Source: Bacteroides sp. GM023 (GTDB lineage: Bacteria; Bacteroidota; Bacteroidia; Bacteroidales; Bacteroidaceae). From it: a DNA stretch of 64,000 nucleotides. A program made the translations under genes and the position numbers. The stretch lies in assembly GCF_014750685.1 (NCBI RefSeq), contig NZ_JAAXGE010000010.1, forward strand, positions 156,554-220,553, written 5' to 3'. Every line of letters starts with the position of its first letter. Position 1 is the first letter of the stretch. This document shows, piece by piece, positions 1-9,435 of this stretch. The notes under the pieces were generated by a model that was not told the origin of the DNA, searched no databases, and saw only the letters and a program-made list of their open reading frames with translations.

Positions 1-785
1 GATACGGATGGATTCCACGCTGGTATGAAGGGGAAAAGATTTCATATATGGTCGGAGATGCTTCCAATGCTTATGGTAAAGTGACTTCTCCCCTGTGGCT
101 GAAACGCGGTGAACTATCCGACACTCAATACACGCCTGAAAAAGGTTGGGATAAGAACAAAGTCGATATGTTCCGCCGCCACAGTATTCAATTAGGAACT
201 ACCGGAGTGTATGTAATCTATGATGAATTGGAAGGTAAAGAAGCTGTTACCTGGAGTTATCTTCTGCATACGGTAGAACTTCCTATGGAAATGCAAGAAT
301 TACCTAATGAGGTAAAAGTTACCGGAAAGAATAAAGCCGGCGGTATATCCGTTGCTCATCTGTTCAGTTCAGCTAAGACAGAACAAGCCATTGTAGATAC
401 TTTCTTCTGTGCTCCTACCAACTGGAAAAATGTAACGAATGCCCAAGGTAAGGCTCTGAAATATCCAAACCACTGGCATTTCTCTTCTACAACAGTTCCT
501 TGCAAGACTGCCCGTTTCTTAACGGTTATGGATACACATGGAAATAATCGTCCCGATATGAAAGTTATTCGTAAAGGTAATACTGTGCAGGTGGGCGACT
601 GGATTATCACGTGTAATCTGACAGACAAAGGGAAAGCCGCTATCAATGTCACCAATAAAGCAGAGAAAGTTTCCTTGAATTATGATGCCGGTAAGAAGGA
701 AGGTGCAACGATTGTAACTGACCAAGTGAAAGGTAAACAAGTCAGTAAGGTTCTGACAGACTATTTGCCTGATTTTGAGATATAA
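1..785 (+). CDS. Heparinase II/III-like polysaccharide lyase, C-terminal part
   Basis: The frame is open from base 3 at the window edge, so only about 260 C-terminal residues are present and the catalytic helical domain is missing. What remains is a beta-rich domain with motifs such as GWIPRWYEGE, VTSPLWLKRG, RRHSIQLG and YVIYDELEG, which resemble the C-terminal beta-sandwich of heparinase II/III family lyases (PL12/PL21-like). Family members cleave glycosaminoglycans or related uronic-acid polymers in the periplasm by beta-elimination. It converges on a susC/susD pair, which fits a polysaccharide utilisation locus. Substrate and exact PL family cannot be decided from this fragment. Confidence 0.6.
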   Translation, partial: YGWIPRWYEGEKISYMVGDASNAYGKVTSPLWLKRGELSDTQYTPEKGWDKNKVDMFRRHSIQLGTTGVYVIYDELEGKEAVTWSYLLHTVELPMEMQELPNEVKVTGKNKAGGISVAHLFSSAKTEQAIVDTFFCAPTNWKNVTNAQGKALKYPNHWHFSSTTVPCKTARFLTVMDTHGNNRPDMKVIRKGNTVQVGDWIITCNLTDKGKAAINVTNKAEKVSLNYDAGKKEGATIVTDQVKGKQVSKVLTDYLPDFEI

Positions 786-806
786 TCAACATCCTTTAAA
801 CCAAAA

Positions 807-852
807 AATTGTCCCATTATTCTTTTGACAGTAAAAGAATAATGGGACAATT
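807..852. terminator. Bidirectional terminator between lyase and susD-like genes
   Basis: A perfect 20-bp stem (807-826 with 833-852) encloses a 6-nt loop, with A/T runs on both sides. It lies between two convergent genes and can stop transcription from both. Confidence 0.85.
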
Positions 853-868
853 CTATAGATAGATGATT

Positions 869-2404
869 TTATAAATCATAAATAGACAATCTCGGATATT
901 TAGAATAAAGTCCGGTATTCTGCAACTCTTCCTTTTCAGGAATACGGAACAAGTAATATTTACTATTCGGGACAAAGGGAGTATTATCCGGCAGACTGAT
1001 AATAGTATGTCCCTTAACAGATATTTCTTTCCCCCCTACTGTAATCTTTCCGTCATATTCCTTACGTTCTACCGATTGCTGGTTACGGATGAGGTCAGTC
1101 AACGCAAAACCTTCACCCCATAATTCTTTACGACGTTCTTTCCATATTTCCAGTATCAATGCATCACCGGTTTCTGTAACTACCGATGCTGTTTTACCCT
1201 CTTTCATACGTGCATTGCGCAAAGTCTGCAATAACTGTTGTGCTTCACCTTCCTTACCTGCCAGATGAGCAGCCGCTTCAGCTTTAATCAGATACATCTC
1301 CGAAGTACGCATCAAGACTAAATCCGCCAACATATTGTCGAGGTCTTTAAATATGAACTTCTTATTCAACATAGCCCAGTCTCCATAAGCCGTCTGTCCC
1401 CAATCGAACAAATCTTTACGGTAGTCCCCCTCCTCAAACTCTTCCTTGAAATACGGATCGGCATTGAGGCTTGTATAAGCATCGGATGTACAGTCTTTGA
1501 AATAAAACAGATAACAGGGCATATTGTCATCAATCGTACACGATAAACCCCACATCCACTCCTTATTAGTATAATCATTGAAACCACTTTTATATTCATT
1601 CTCATTCATCAAATAAGAATTGATAGCCAAAGCATCTGAAGCATAGTCATAAGCTTTCTGCCAATTACGAGCATACAAATGAGTACGTGCCAACAAACCC
1701 AACGCCACAGAATAATCAATCTGATATTGAGCATTTGCATCATTTCCGTGTGAATAATTCTCCGGAATAAGCGACAAGGCATCTTCCAAATCACTCAAAG
1801 CCTGGGCAAATACTTCAGATACACTGGAAGCCGGTTTTCCTGTCAAGGCGACTTCGTTATCTGTTGGTTCTGTATATATTGGAACGCAAACTGCATTCGG
1901 GTCTTTATCAATAGCAAAAGAATAATGAGTGGCCAAAATCATATATGCATAACCACGGGTAGCAAAAGCCTGTCCTTTGATTCTAGCCTTATCTTCTTTA
2001 GTACCCGCCACATCGTCTATGTACTTCAATATACCGTTACAATTATTAATCGGATCATACATCAAATCCCAAAGCACACCATTATATTCGCCGCGCGAAT
2101 ATCCGTTTGTCAGGTTATAACTTCCAGAGAAACCGTAGCTTCTTGTCCTTACAGCATCCGAACCGGCAAAATCATCATTCAGCATTATGGAACCCATGCC
2201 AATAGACGCATAAGTGGAACCCGAATTAAAAATATAGTTCCACGCACCCCTCAACACACGTTCCGCATTCTTCGTATCTTTATATACATTCGGAGCGTCT
2301 AATGAAGTGGTAGGAGTAGTATTCAAATCACATGATACTACCGCACATACCATCAAAATAACTCCACATACATTTTTAAGGTTTATCTTCATTGTTGTAT
2401 TCAT
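869..2404 (-). CDS. SusD/RagB-family nutrient-binding lipoprotein
   Basis: 511 residues, normal for SusD. The start MNTTMKINLKN is followed by a hydrophobic stretch and a lipobox ending VVSC at about residue 25, so the protein is a lipoprotein, expected on the outer face of the outer membrane. The helical TPR-type SusD fold is indicated by segments such as NNCNGILKYIDD, RGYAYMILATHYS and MRTSEMYLIKAEAAAHL, and by the C-terminal RKELWGEGFALTDLIR motif typical of the family. SusD caps the SusC transporter and delivers glycans to it. The gene starts 1 nt after the upstream susC-like stop, so the two are co-transcribed. The substrate is unknown; the lyase fragment next door hints at an acidic polysaccharide. 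Confidence 0.95.
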   Translation of the reverse strand: MNTTMKINLKNVCGVILMVCAVVSCDLNTTPTTSLDAPNVYKDTKNAERVLRGAWNYIFNSGSTYASIGMGSIMLNDDFAGSDAVRTRSYGFSGSYNLTNGYSRGEYNGVLWDLMYDPINNCNGILKYIDDVAGTKEDKARIKGQAFATRGYAYMILATHYSFAIDKDPNAVCVPIYTEPTDNEVALTGKPASSVSEVFAQALSDLEDALSLIPENYSHGNDANAQYQIDYSVALGLLARTHLYARNWQKAYDYASDALAINSYLMNENEYKSGFNDYTNKEWMWGLSCTIDDNMPCYLFYFKDCTSDAYTSLNADPYFKEEFEEGDYRKDLFDWGQTAYGDWAMLNKKFIFKDLDNMLADLVLMRTSEMYLIKAEAAAHLAGKEGEAQQLLQTLRNARMKEGKTASVVTETGDALILEIWKERRKELWGEGFALTDLIRNQQSVERKEYDGKITVGGKEISVKGHTIISLPDNTPFVPNSKYYLFRIPEKEELQNTGLYSKYPRLSIYDL

Positions 2405-2405
2405 T

Positions 2406-5400
2406 TTAAAGTTTTACATTGATACCAAATGAAATTGTCTTCATAGCCGGATAACGGAAAGAAGCCATACCACTGACCGGCTGTTCCGGATCAAGTCCCT
2501 GCTGTTTACTGAATGTCAGCATGTTTTCACCTTGAACAAACACGCTTGCATCCTTCAAAGTCAGCGGGTGCAACCATTTCTTCGGTAAGTTATAGTTGAG
2601 TGTTATTGTCTTTAAACGAAGGAAAGAACGATCTACCAACCAACGTGTAGACGAGGAAGTGAACTTGCTTGTACCATCCTGTGTCAACCGGGGAATATCT
2701 GTATTTGTATTTTCCGGTGTCCAGCGGTTCAGGAGTTCTTTACTCATGCTATCCCCGTTGCCGCCGTTTACCCTCATCAGCATCGTTATATCATTATTAT
2801 AGATTTTTCCACCGATACCATAAGAGAACAACATAGATAATGACAGGTCTTTCCATGTAAGGTCTGACTGGAAACCGCCACTCAATTTCGGCAAAGAGCT
2901 ACCCGCTTTCACTTTCTTATCAGAAGTCAGGGCCGAATAGTCATCGGTCAAATGCCTTGTACCGTCAGCGTCATAATAAGCCCATTGTGCACTTCCTGTC
3001 TCAGAATCTACGCCACCCCATTCATACAGCCAGAAGTCATACAATGAACCGCCTTGCACCCATTTCTTACTACCTTGCCACATTACTTCCGTAGGTAGCT
3101 GCACTATTTTGTTTTTATAAGTCGTCATATTTACCGACAACCGCCATGTCCAGTCGCGGGTCAATACTGGCGTAGCATTCACTGTAAATTCCCAACCGTA
3201 ATTTTTCAATTTACCAATATTGGCGTCAATGGAACTAAAACCGGAAGAAGGTACTAAATCACGGCTGAACAGCAAATCTTTAGACGCACGGTTAAAATAT
3301 TCAATCGTACCATTGATACGGTTATTCAGGAAACCGAAGTCCAAACCGATATTAAAGTTCAAGTTCGTTTCCCATGACAAATCAGGAGTTGCCAGACGGG
3401 AAGTGTGAAGAGTAGTCTCACCCAGAAAGCTACCGATACTGTATAATTCCTGATAAGCATAATAACCCACATTATCATTGCCCTGAGCACCATAACTGGC
3501 ACGAAGGCTTAAATTTGACAACCATCTGTCGGCGACATTTTTCATAAAAGATTCCTGATGGATTTTCCAGGAAGCACCGAACGACCAGAATGTTCCCCAA
3601 CGGTTGTCGGGATGAAAACGGGATGAACCGTCAGTACGCATGGATGCCGATAAAAAGTAACGCTGGTTAAAAGAATATTCGGCACTACCGAAATAACTGA
3701 GCAATTTATACTGATCGCTATTTCCACTGAAACCTGTCAATGTAGAAGCTGCGTCCGGCTCAAAAAAGCCATCAGTAATGACACCAGAACGTGATCCTCC
3801 GAAGTTGGAGGTGTTGTATTCATAATACTCTTGACCTGCCATCAAACGAATATTGTGAAGTTCCTTAAAATTACGCTCCCAGTTTACCACATTATTGAAT
3901 GTCATACCTGTAGTCCGGTAATTACGCTTACTCACCGAGCCTACCAAAGGTTCTTTTCCATAAGTGGGATTTGTATAATCATGCGAAAACTTACTATTGT
4001 AATCTATACTCAAGGACATCTTATAAGTCAACCCCTTAAGTGGAGCTACCTGCAAATATCCGCGTACCGAAGCCGCATCTCTCTTTATTTCATTTTTGTC
4101 ATAAGGCATGGATTGGGCAAAATTATACCCGCGATAAGAACTCTTACGATAATTCCCGTAGTCATAGATTTTATTTCCATCGTCATCCCGCAAATATTCG
4201 CCTGTATCAGCGTTCCGTTCATATACCGGATAAAAGGAAGGTAATGAACGTGCTGCCAATACGATGTTACCGATTGCGGTATCATTCTGCTTCGGATAAT
4301 CCTGAATAGAATGAGTTCCCGAAACATTCAAGCCGACCTGTAACCAGCCGCGCAAATCGGAAGTAATATTAGTACGCAATGTATAACGTTTGAAACCTGA
4401 ACAGATATATGCCCCCTGATCATCCAGATACCCCAACGAGAAATAATATTTCGTCTTCTTACTTCCACCTGAGATTCGGGCGCTTAAATCCGTATAGTGG
4501 GCGTCTTGCGTTAAAGCGTCCTCCCAGCTATCGTCCCACAAGGGCGTAGCTCCTGCCACCAGTTTGCCGTCTATACCCACCGGCTGTCCATATTTGCTTC
4601 CATAAGGATTGATACCGATAGTAGAGATCAACTCGGATGAAGATCTTTGCGCAGCATCTTCTGCCGAATGACCGTCATCCATATACTTATTGCGCATAGC
4701 CTCCCATTGCAGCATGAAATAATCATTGGTACCCAACTGGTCATAATCTCTTACCGCACGACTTGAAAAACCATACTTGGCAGACAGTTCAATAACCGGA
4801 GCAGAATCAACACCTTGTTTGGTGGTAATCATAATTACACCGTTTGCAGCGCGTGATCCATACAACGTAGCAGCCGCAGCATCTTTCAACACAGTAATAG
4901 AAGCAATATCCTGTGAAGAGATGGAGGACAAAGCACCATCGTAAGGAACACCGTCCACTACGTAAAGTGGCGTAGTAGATGCATTGGCCGAACCGATACC
5001 ACGAATATAGATACTGGCATCTTCGCCGGGTTGTCCGCTCGTTGAAAACGATTGTAAGCCTGCTACACTACCTTGCAGAGCTTTTGATACACTACTAACC
5101 TGAGACGATGCAATCAACTTCTTATCAACCACTCCGGCCGAACCTGTGAAGGTGGATTTTTTAGTAGTACCATAAGGTACGGTAATGACTACTTCGTCAA
5201 CAGCCAGAGAAGTTTCTTTCATCTCTACATTGATGGTCGCACGTCCTTTTACCGGAACTTCCATGGTTTCATAACCGATATACGAAAAGGCAAGAGTAGC
5301 TTTCCCGTCTACTTTTAATGAGTAATTACCATCGATTGAGGTAATTGTTCCCAATCGTCCGTTACTACTTTTCACAACCACAGTCACACCGGCCATTCCC

Positions 5401-5546
5401 TCTCCATGAGCAGTGACCTTACCCCGCACAGTGACATCTTGAGCATATGTAGCCACGCACAAGAAAAGAGCACATAAAGAACCGAGAATCTTAATAGGGA
5501 CTACATTCAGACAATAAAATAAAGAATTGGGAGCATTGTAATTCAT
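2406..5546 (-). CDS. SusC/RagA-family TonB-dependent outer membrane transporter
   Basis: 1046 residues, typical of SusC. Domain order: signal peptide (residues 1-35, ending ATYAQ), carboxypeptidase-like regulatory domain (about 36-115), plug domain (SSQVSSVSKALQGSVAGLQ, then YIRGIGSANASTTPLYVVDG and ITVLKDAAAATLYGSRAANG), and a C-terminal beta-barrel ending in FGINVKL. It imports oligosaccharides across the outer membrane with TonB energy and pairs with the SusD-like lipoprotein just downstream. No separate promoter was seen close to the start codon. Instead the structured RNA element at 5563-5920 ends 16 nt upstream, which suggests transcription starts at the RNA promoter and reads through. 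Confidence 0.96.
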   Translation of the reverse strand: MNYNAPNSLFYCLNVVPIKILGSLCALFLCVATYAQDVTVRGKVTAHGEGMAGVTVVVKSSNGRLGTITSIDGNYSLKVDGKATLAFSYIGYETMEVPVKGRATINVEMKETSLAVDEVVITVPYGTTKKSTFTGSAGVVDKKLIASSQVSSVSKALQGSVAGLQSFSTSGQPGEDASIYIRGIGSANASTTPLYVVDGVPYDGALSSISSQDIASITVLKDAAAATLYGSRAANGVIMITTKQGVDSAPVIELSAKYGFSSRAVRDYDQLGTNDYFMLQWEAMRNKYMDDGHSAEDAAQRSSSELISTIGINPYGSKYGQPVGIDGKLVAGATPLWDDSWEDALTQDAHYTDLSARISGGSKKTKYYFSLGYLDDQGAYICSGFKRYTLRTNITSDLRGWLQVGLNVSGTHSIQDYPKQNDTAIGNIVLAARSLPSFYPVYERNADTGEYLRDDDGNKIYDYGNYRKSSYRGYNFAQSMPYDKNEIKRDAASVRGYLQVAPLKGLTYKMSLSIDYNSKFSHDYTNPTYGKEPLVGSVSKRNYRTTGMTFNNVVNWERNFKELHNIRLMAGQEYYEYNTSNFGGSRSGVITDGFFEPDAASTLTGFSGNSDQYKLLSYFGSAEYSFNQRYFLSASMRTDGSSRFHPDNRWGTFWSFGASWKIHQESFMKNVADRWLSNLSLRASYGAQGNDNVGYYAYQELYSIGSFLGETTLHTSRLATPDLSWETNLNFNIGLDFGFLNNRINGTIEYFNRASKDLLFSRDLVPSSGFSSIDANIGKLKNYGWEFTVNATPVLTRDWTWRLSVNMTTYKNKIVQLPTEVMWQGSKKWVQGGSLYDFWLYEWGGVDSETGSAQWAYYDADGTRHLTDDYSALTSDKKVKAGSSLPKLSGGFQSDLTWKDLSLSMLFSYGIGGKIYNNDITMLMRVNGGNGDSMSKELLNRWTPENTNTDIPRLTQDGTSKFTSSSTRWLVDRSFLRLKTITLNYNLPKKWLHPLTLKDASVFVQGENMLTFSKQQGLDPEQPVSGMASFRYPAMKTISFGINVKL

Positions 5547-5592
5547 TTGCGTGTTATTTATAGCTTATAGCCTCCCCGGATTGAGCGGTAAT

Positions 5593-5688
5593 AAAAAAAA
5601 GGCATGGGAGTCTGTACTTCTGCTTATCCCGAACTCAGGCTCTCGCATTGCCCATCTACAAGGATAAGCAACACAGCTAGCCCACGCC
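5593..5688 (-). terminator. Terminator-like hairpin with possible antiterminator, copy 1
   Basis: Stem GGCGUGGG/CCCAUGCC (5688-5681 with 5608-5601), containing hairpin H2, is followed directly by eight U (5600-5593). The CUCCC of its 3' arm (5610-5606) can instead pair with GGGAG (5576-5572) in the conserved segment after the U-tract. That would break the terminator, the layout expected for transcription attenuation. Confidence 0.7.
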
Positions 5689-5871
5689 CAGATGAGATAT
5701 ACAGAACACTATGCATAACATAATGTTTGATAACACATCCTAAGTGGACGCTTCCGTTGCCTTATCTTCTTGTAGATTTCAAATTTGCGAGATTTGAGTT
5801 CAGAAGATAACGTTTGGTAAACGCCTTTCTTAAATAAAAATAACCCCGCCGCCCCCTCTGGGGCTAGCTGG
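5593..5871 (-). ncRNA. Structured RNA / candidate regulatory leader, copy 1
   Basis: Predicted ~279-nt RNA from the promoter above to a U-tract at 5600-5593. Hairpin H2 is 5622-5629 with 5662-5669; hairpin H1 is 5762-5769 with 5803-5810. The loops of H1 and H2 are complementary in three blocks: 5631-5636 with 5796-5801, 5641-5647 with 5786-5792, and 5654-5662 with 5769-5777. The 5' end (5870-5861) can pair with 5683-5674. The base of the 3' domain is an 8-bp stem, 5601-5608 with 5681-5688, that has a G-U pair only when read from the minus strand. No RNA family was recognised. It could be a riboswitch-like leader or an independent small RNA. Confidence 0.75.
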
Positions 5872-5877
5872 ATTTTG

Positions 5878-5909
5878 CAAATATAAATAGTTAGATTAAG
5901 AACAACAAA
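5878..5909 (-). promoter_or_regulatory. Bacteroides-type promoter of RNA element copy 1
   Basis: On the minus strand TTTG (5909-5906) and TATATTTG (5885-5878) are separated by 20 nt, matching the Bacteroides primary sigma consensus (TTTG, N19-20, TAnnTTTG). The predicted start is near 5871. The same promoter with the same spacing is kept in copy 2. Confidence 0.85.
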
Positions 5910-5980
5910 CTTTATTTTACTTTTCTTGTTTCTTTTCTGCTATATAATTTTTCCAAGACTTTATATATAAACATAATAAC

Positions 5981-6028
5981 AAAAAAAGTGTGCCAAAAGT
6001 CGATTTCATTTCATCAGACTTTTGGCAC
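5981..6028 (-). terminator. Terminator after gene set A
   Basis: A perfect 12-bp stem (6028-6017 with 6001-5990) and a U-rich tail on the minus strand lie 28 nt past the stop of the last gene of set A. It separates set A from the RNA element and the susC-like gene. Confidence 0.9.
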
Positions 6029-6055
6029 CTTTCCTTTCAACTACTAAGTTCCCCT

Positions 6056-7273
6056 CTACTTTATTTCCCTAATCAACATGCCCTCGAAAAAATCGCTACC
6101 ACTAACCTTCTTGAAAGTGGTATATTTTAATTTTGAATTAAGCGTCTGATCTTCGGCAGCCATATACCGGTTATCCCAAATTTTTCCGGATACTGGTTCT
6201 ATCACTCCTACTCTTTTATAGGTTGTCTTTCCTGTACTTTCATCCAGATTCTTCTCCAACACCTCATATTTTGATTCCTGACTGACCCCTTCTTTCAATC
6301 CTACCTGAGCATAAATTTCTTTCCCATTAACGCCATAAAGTGGAGTTTTAACTTTAAAGACATCAAAACTACGCTGAAGCTCCAATACAGATTCATCCAA
6401 TGCACGACAAACCACCTTGCGAATCATATCAGCCGGTTCATAATTACTGGACATCGTTGTTTTATTAGAACGTACCGACTGCTTCCCTATAAACTTAAGT
6501 TTGAAAGTCCCATTATCTTTCAAGAATTCTTCAGCTTTCACCTTGTCAGGTCCATCCAAATAATATTGCGCATAGAATTTATTAGCGATATCGTCATTCC
6601 ATTCCAATTTATAGAGATAAGAGTTTACAATTACCTTAAATCCTTTGATACTTTCCGCCAAAGCAGCCACATTATCACCCATATCAGAGAAATTGACTCC
6701 AGTAGCAATAGTAGCGACACTACCTAACAAACGTATCCCCATACCAAATGCTTTCGAAGTATTCTCTTTATCCACATATCGAATATCATTCACCATGATA
6801 AACGTATTAGCAATTAATTCTTCACCGGCATCCGAAAGAGTCGCCACTCCTCTTGCTGTCTTCCGTGCCAAACGTACATCCAGATCAGTTGCATTATACT
6901 GCCCCCTCTCCGAAATGAGTTTCATATCGCAAACTCCTGTTTCTTTATTCCGTTCAAACCACTTGGCTACTAATCTTTTAGCAACCTGATTCTGTTCTAG
7001 AAAACGGGTAATCTCCTCCTCTTGTTGCTTTTCATCTGTTGTTTCAACCAACCGCACATTCAAATTATGATTATCATATTTGTCCGGAACAGGCAATTTT
7101 AGATATTCTTCCATAATTTCGTTACCAAACGTCTTTTCAGTATGCCGCACGAGCATCGAATAAATGGAACTCCGTCTATATTTAGCTGTCTGCTCATCAT
7201 TTTGTTCTTGCGCTCCGATCGTAGAGCTAACCAACAGCATAAGGCAACTTACGATGAATATATTCTTTTTCAT
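6056..7273 (-). CDS. Set A gene 5: secreted protein of unknown function
   Basis: 405 residues with a clear signal peptide ending STIGAQ (about residue 21), so it is exported, probably to the periplasm. I do not recognise a named domain. It is a paralogue of the 16038-17255 product: both share YRRSSIYS near the N-terminus, PVPDKY, GEEL/DLI-NT in the centre, KIWDNRYMAAE near residue 370 and the C-terminal end GMLIREIK/GMLVREIK. The middle has one weakly hydrophobic glycine-rich stretch (GMGIRLLGSVATIATG). It is last in a five-gene run (11869 to 6056) and is followed by a strong terminator. The role is unknown; conserved linkage with the WG-repeat protein suggests a shared envelope complex or pathway. 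Confidence 0.85.
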   Translation of the reverse strand: MKKNIFIVSCLMLLVSSTIGAQEQNDEQTAKYRRSSIYSMLVRHTEKTFGNEIMEEYLKLPVPDKYDNHNLNVRLVETTDEKQQEEEITRFLEQNQVAKRLVAKWFERNKETGVCDMKLISERGQYNATDLDVRLARKTARGVATLSDAGEELIANTFIMVNDIRYVDKENTSKAFGMGIRLLGSVATIATGVNFSDMGDNVAALAESIKGFKVIVNSYLYKLEWNDDIANKFYAQYYLDGPDKVKAEEFLKDNGTFKLKFIGKQSVRSNKTTMSSNYEPADMIRKVVCRALDESVLELQRSFDVFKVKTPLYGVNGKEIYAQVGLKEGVSQESKYEVLEKNLDESTGKTTYKRVGVIEPVSGKIWDNRYMAAEDQTLNSKLKYTTFKKVSGSDFFEGMLIREIK

Positions 7274-7336
7274 AACCGATTAATTCTTTATATTGACAAA
7301 TTAAAATTCTTATTACTGTGTTCTCTGCTATCTCAT

Positions 7337-9400
7337 TTAAAAATCCCACAATTCTTCAGGGATAACTTCACTTACTTTGAACCGATTGTAATTTACAATA
7401 TAATAATCCGGATGCTTCATCAGATATTCAATGTCATCGGCAGATACCTTTTTCTGTCCATACTGTCCAATGACAACCTGATAGGCTGATAATGGAGAGA
7501 TCGGACAATAAGGTTCGATAATAACTTTTCCCTCTTTTGATACAGCTCCCCAAAGAAACTGACCGATAAATTTTTCAGGTGCAAAATCACCATCCTTTTG
7601 CATTTTCTTCGCTACTTTGTTCTTCACTTTATTAGCATCTACTCCCAAATTAGCAAACAAATTAGAATCAAGCAAGCCTTTTTGAGATTCACTCATTATG
7701 TATTCTTTCATAATATCAGCAGCTTTCTTACAGTTACTCTGATCAATCTTTTGAGAAACGATATAGATACCATTCTGGCTATCCAGTCCTAGAAAATCGA
7801 ATGTAGGAGACAAGATTTCCTTTTCTTCAAAATTTAGTAATCCGAACTTCCCGGCATTCACCAATACTTTATTACCTAATTCATCATAGAAGTTTGAGAG
7901 ATCCTCGTAAACCGGAGCCAACAAGACCGCTCCCTTGACATCTTTAACTCCCCACTTGCCATTCTCCCTGAAATTGAATTTTCCTTTATGCACGGATGAC
8001 ACCATTTCATAATCGAAAGGCATAGCTTCTTTTCCATCCAATGAGATAAATCCGGCTTTACTACCTTTCATTGCGGGAATCAATCCCTCAGAGTAAATAC
8101 CCAGATAATCCATATCGGTAGTAAGAGCTACATTATTCTTCGAATCAATAACGTACCATTTATTTTGCTTGCAAACTGATGCATATCCATCGTTAAAAGC
8201 CGAAATTTTGGTATATTCAAAGGGAATCAAAACATCACCGGTTTTAGACAAATATCCAAAGCTAGAACCATTTTCCGAAGCAATAGTGTAATCGGAATAA
8301 TCCCCCAATTGCTTATACTTAGGCTCAATCATTATCTTTCCATCCCGTCGTACATAGCCGGATTTGTCACCGATAACATATCTTTCTATTTCATTATTAA
8401 AATTAAAGTCCAAAGTACCCGCTTCCAGCTTAACGATCTTACCATTCTCATTATGCAAATAATAAGTTTTTTCAGTACTCATATCCATAACAGATGCCCA
8501 GTTATACTGGTTCATAGCAATAGCATTATAAACAAAATCTTCCAGTACCATTCCTCTCGTGTCCAAAATACCATAGAATATCCCGCGCTTTCCAGTTTTG
8601 CTTTCTTTTTTCTTCAGCATTTTCTGCTGAATAATAATGCCATTATGGGCATCGTGATTAGTATAAGAATCTTCACTTATCACCATCCCTTGCTTGTTGA
8701 TATAGCTATATTGCGTAGGTCCTGTTCCTACCCATGCCACTCCCTCACAGAATTCTCCGGCAGAACGATATTTAACTTTTATGACGATACGCCCACCATC
8801 ATCTACAAATCCCCACTTACCATTTTCCAATTGTCCACTCTTGCCGATTTTGCCACCTTTGCAAACACGTGCCATACCGTCAATCAACTCTCCTATTTCT
8901 GTATATTCCGGTTTAATCAACTCTTTTCCATATCTGGAAACCCAGCCATACACTTTTCCCTTCTTGGTCTTAGCGATATTAAACTTATTAAAATACTCTA
9001 TATCATCGTACACCGGCTTTATGAGGATTTCGCCATTATCTTTCACATATCCCCATTTACCACCTTCCAGATCATCTGTTTTCTTATTATATTTTGCGCC
9101 GATACAGATTTTGGCTACACCATCTACAAAGTCCTCAATCACCGAGTATTGCAATTTCAGTACAATTCCTCCTTTTTCATTGATAAATCCAAATTTATCT
9201 TTAATACGCACTTTCGCCAGTCCGCCTTCAAAATTACCTATCTCATCATACTTAGGCTTAACCACAAATTTGCCTTTTGCGTCCACAAGCCCTACCTTAC
9301 CTTTCTTATCCCGCTGAAGCGTTAAATCCTGAGCAGATAGAGAACCCGTTCCTCCCATAATGATGAGAGTTATCAAACCTATCAATACGCTTTTCTTCAT
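7337..9400 (-). CDS. Set A gene 4: WG-repeat secreted protein
   Basis: 687 residues. A signal peptide (ending GSLSAQ) is followed by a chain of about ten WG-type beta repeats, for example KVGLVDAKGKFVVKPKYDEI, KFGFINEKGGIVLKLQY, KWGYVKDNGEILIKPVYDDI and KWGFVDDGGRIVIKVKY. WG repeats (WG_beta_rep) form beta-rich binding surfaces and are common in secreted Bacteroidetes proteins; no enzyme activity is implied. The last ~150 residues lack clear repeats. The paralogue at 17267-19330 has the same length but is much more divergent than the pairs formed by genes 1-3. It lies 35 nt after gene 3 and 63 nt before gene 5, probably in one operon. Confidence 0.9.
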   Translation of the reverse strand: MKKSVLIGLITLIIMGGTGSLSAQDLTLQRDKKGKVGLVDAKGKFVVKPKYDEIGNFEGGLAKVRIKDKFGFINEKGGIVLKLQYSVIEDFVDGVAKICIGAKYNKKTDDLEGGKWGYVKDNGEILIKPVYDDIEYFNKFNIAKTKKGKVYGWVSRYGKELIKPEYTEIGELIDGMARVCKGGKIGKSGQLENGKWGFVDDGGRIVIKVKYRSAGEFCEGVAWVGTGPTQYSYINKQGMVISEDSYTNHDAHNGIIIQQKMLKKKESKTGKRGIFYGILDTRGMVLEDFVYNAIAMNQYNWASVMDMSTEKTYYLHNENGKIVKLEAGTLDFNFNNEIERYVIGDKSGYVRRDGKIMIEPKYKQLGDYSDYTIASENGSSFGYLSKTGDVLIPFEYTKISAFNDGYASVCKQNKWYVIDSKNNVALTTDMDYLGIYSEGLIPAMKGSKAGFISLDGKEAMPFDYEMVSSVHKGKFNFRENGKWGVKDVKGAVLLAPVYEDLSNFYDELGNKVLVNAGKFGLLNFEEKEILSPTFDFLGLDSQNGIYIVSQKIDQSNCKKAADIMKEYIMSESQKGLLDSNLFANLGVDANKVKNKVAKKMQKDGDFAPEKFIGQFLWGAVSKEGKVIIEPYCPISPLSAYQVVIGQYGQKKVSADDIEYLMKHPDYYIVNYNRFKVSEVIPEELWDF

Positions 9401-9435
9401 TTCGTCATAAATGTTTTAGTTCAATGAATCCTTGT

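Larger units (their letters stand above)
5563..5920 (-). repeat. Copy 1 of a 358-bp duplicated RNA-leader element
   Basis: Positions 5563-5920 match 21781-22138 in the same orientation along the whole length with scattered substitutions. Similarity begins sharply at GCTTATAGCCTCCCCGGATT and fades after the promoter -33 box. The element covers promoter, structured RNA, terminator-like hairpin and a conserved post-terminator segment ending 16 nt before the susC-like start codon. Confidence 0.9.

Noticed and set aside
5563..5920. tmRNA, RNase P RNA, 6S RNA or cobalamin/TPP riboswitch
   Set aside because: None of the conserved core motifs of these RNAs that I know (for example the RNase P GAGGAAAGUCC block or the TPP CUGAGA block in proper context) could be found, and length and structure do not fit.
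8309..9325. Long plus-strand frame of 338 codons
   Set aside because: It is antisense to the WG-repeat gene, with low-complexity Ile/Phe/Ser-rich composition typical of a shadow frame.
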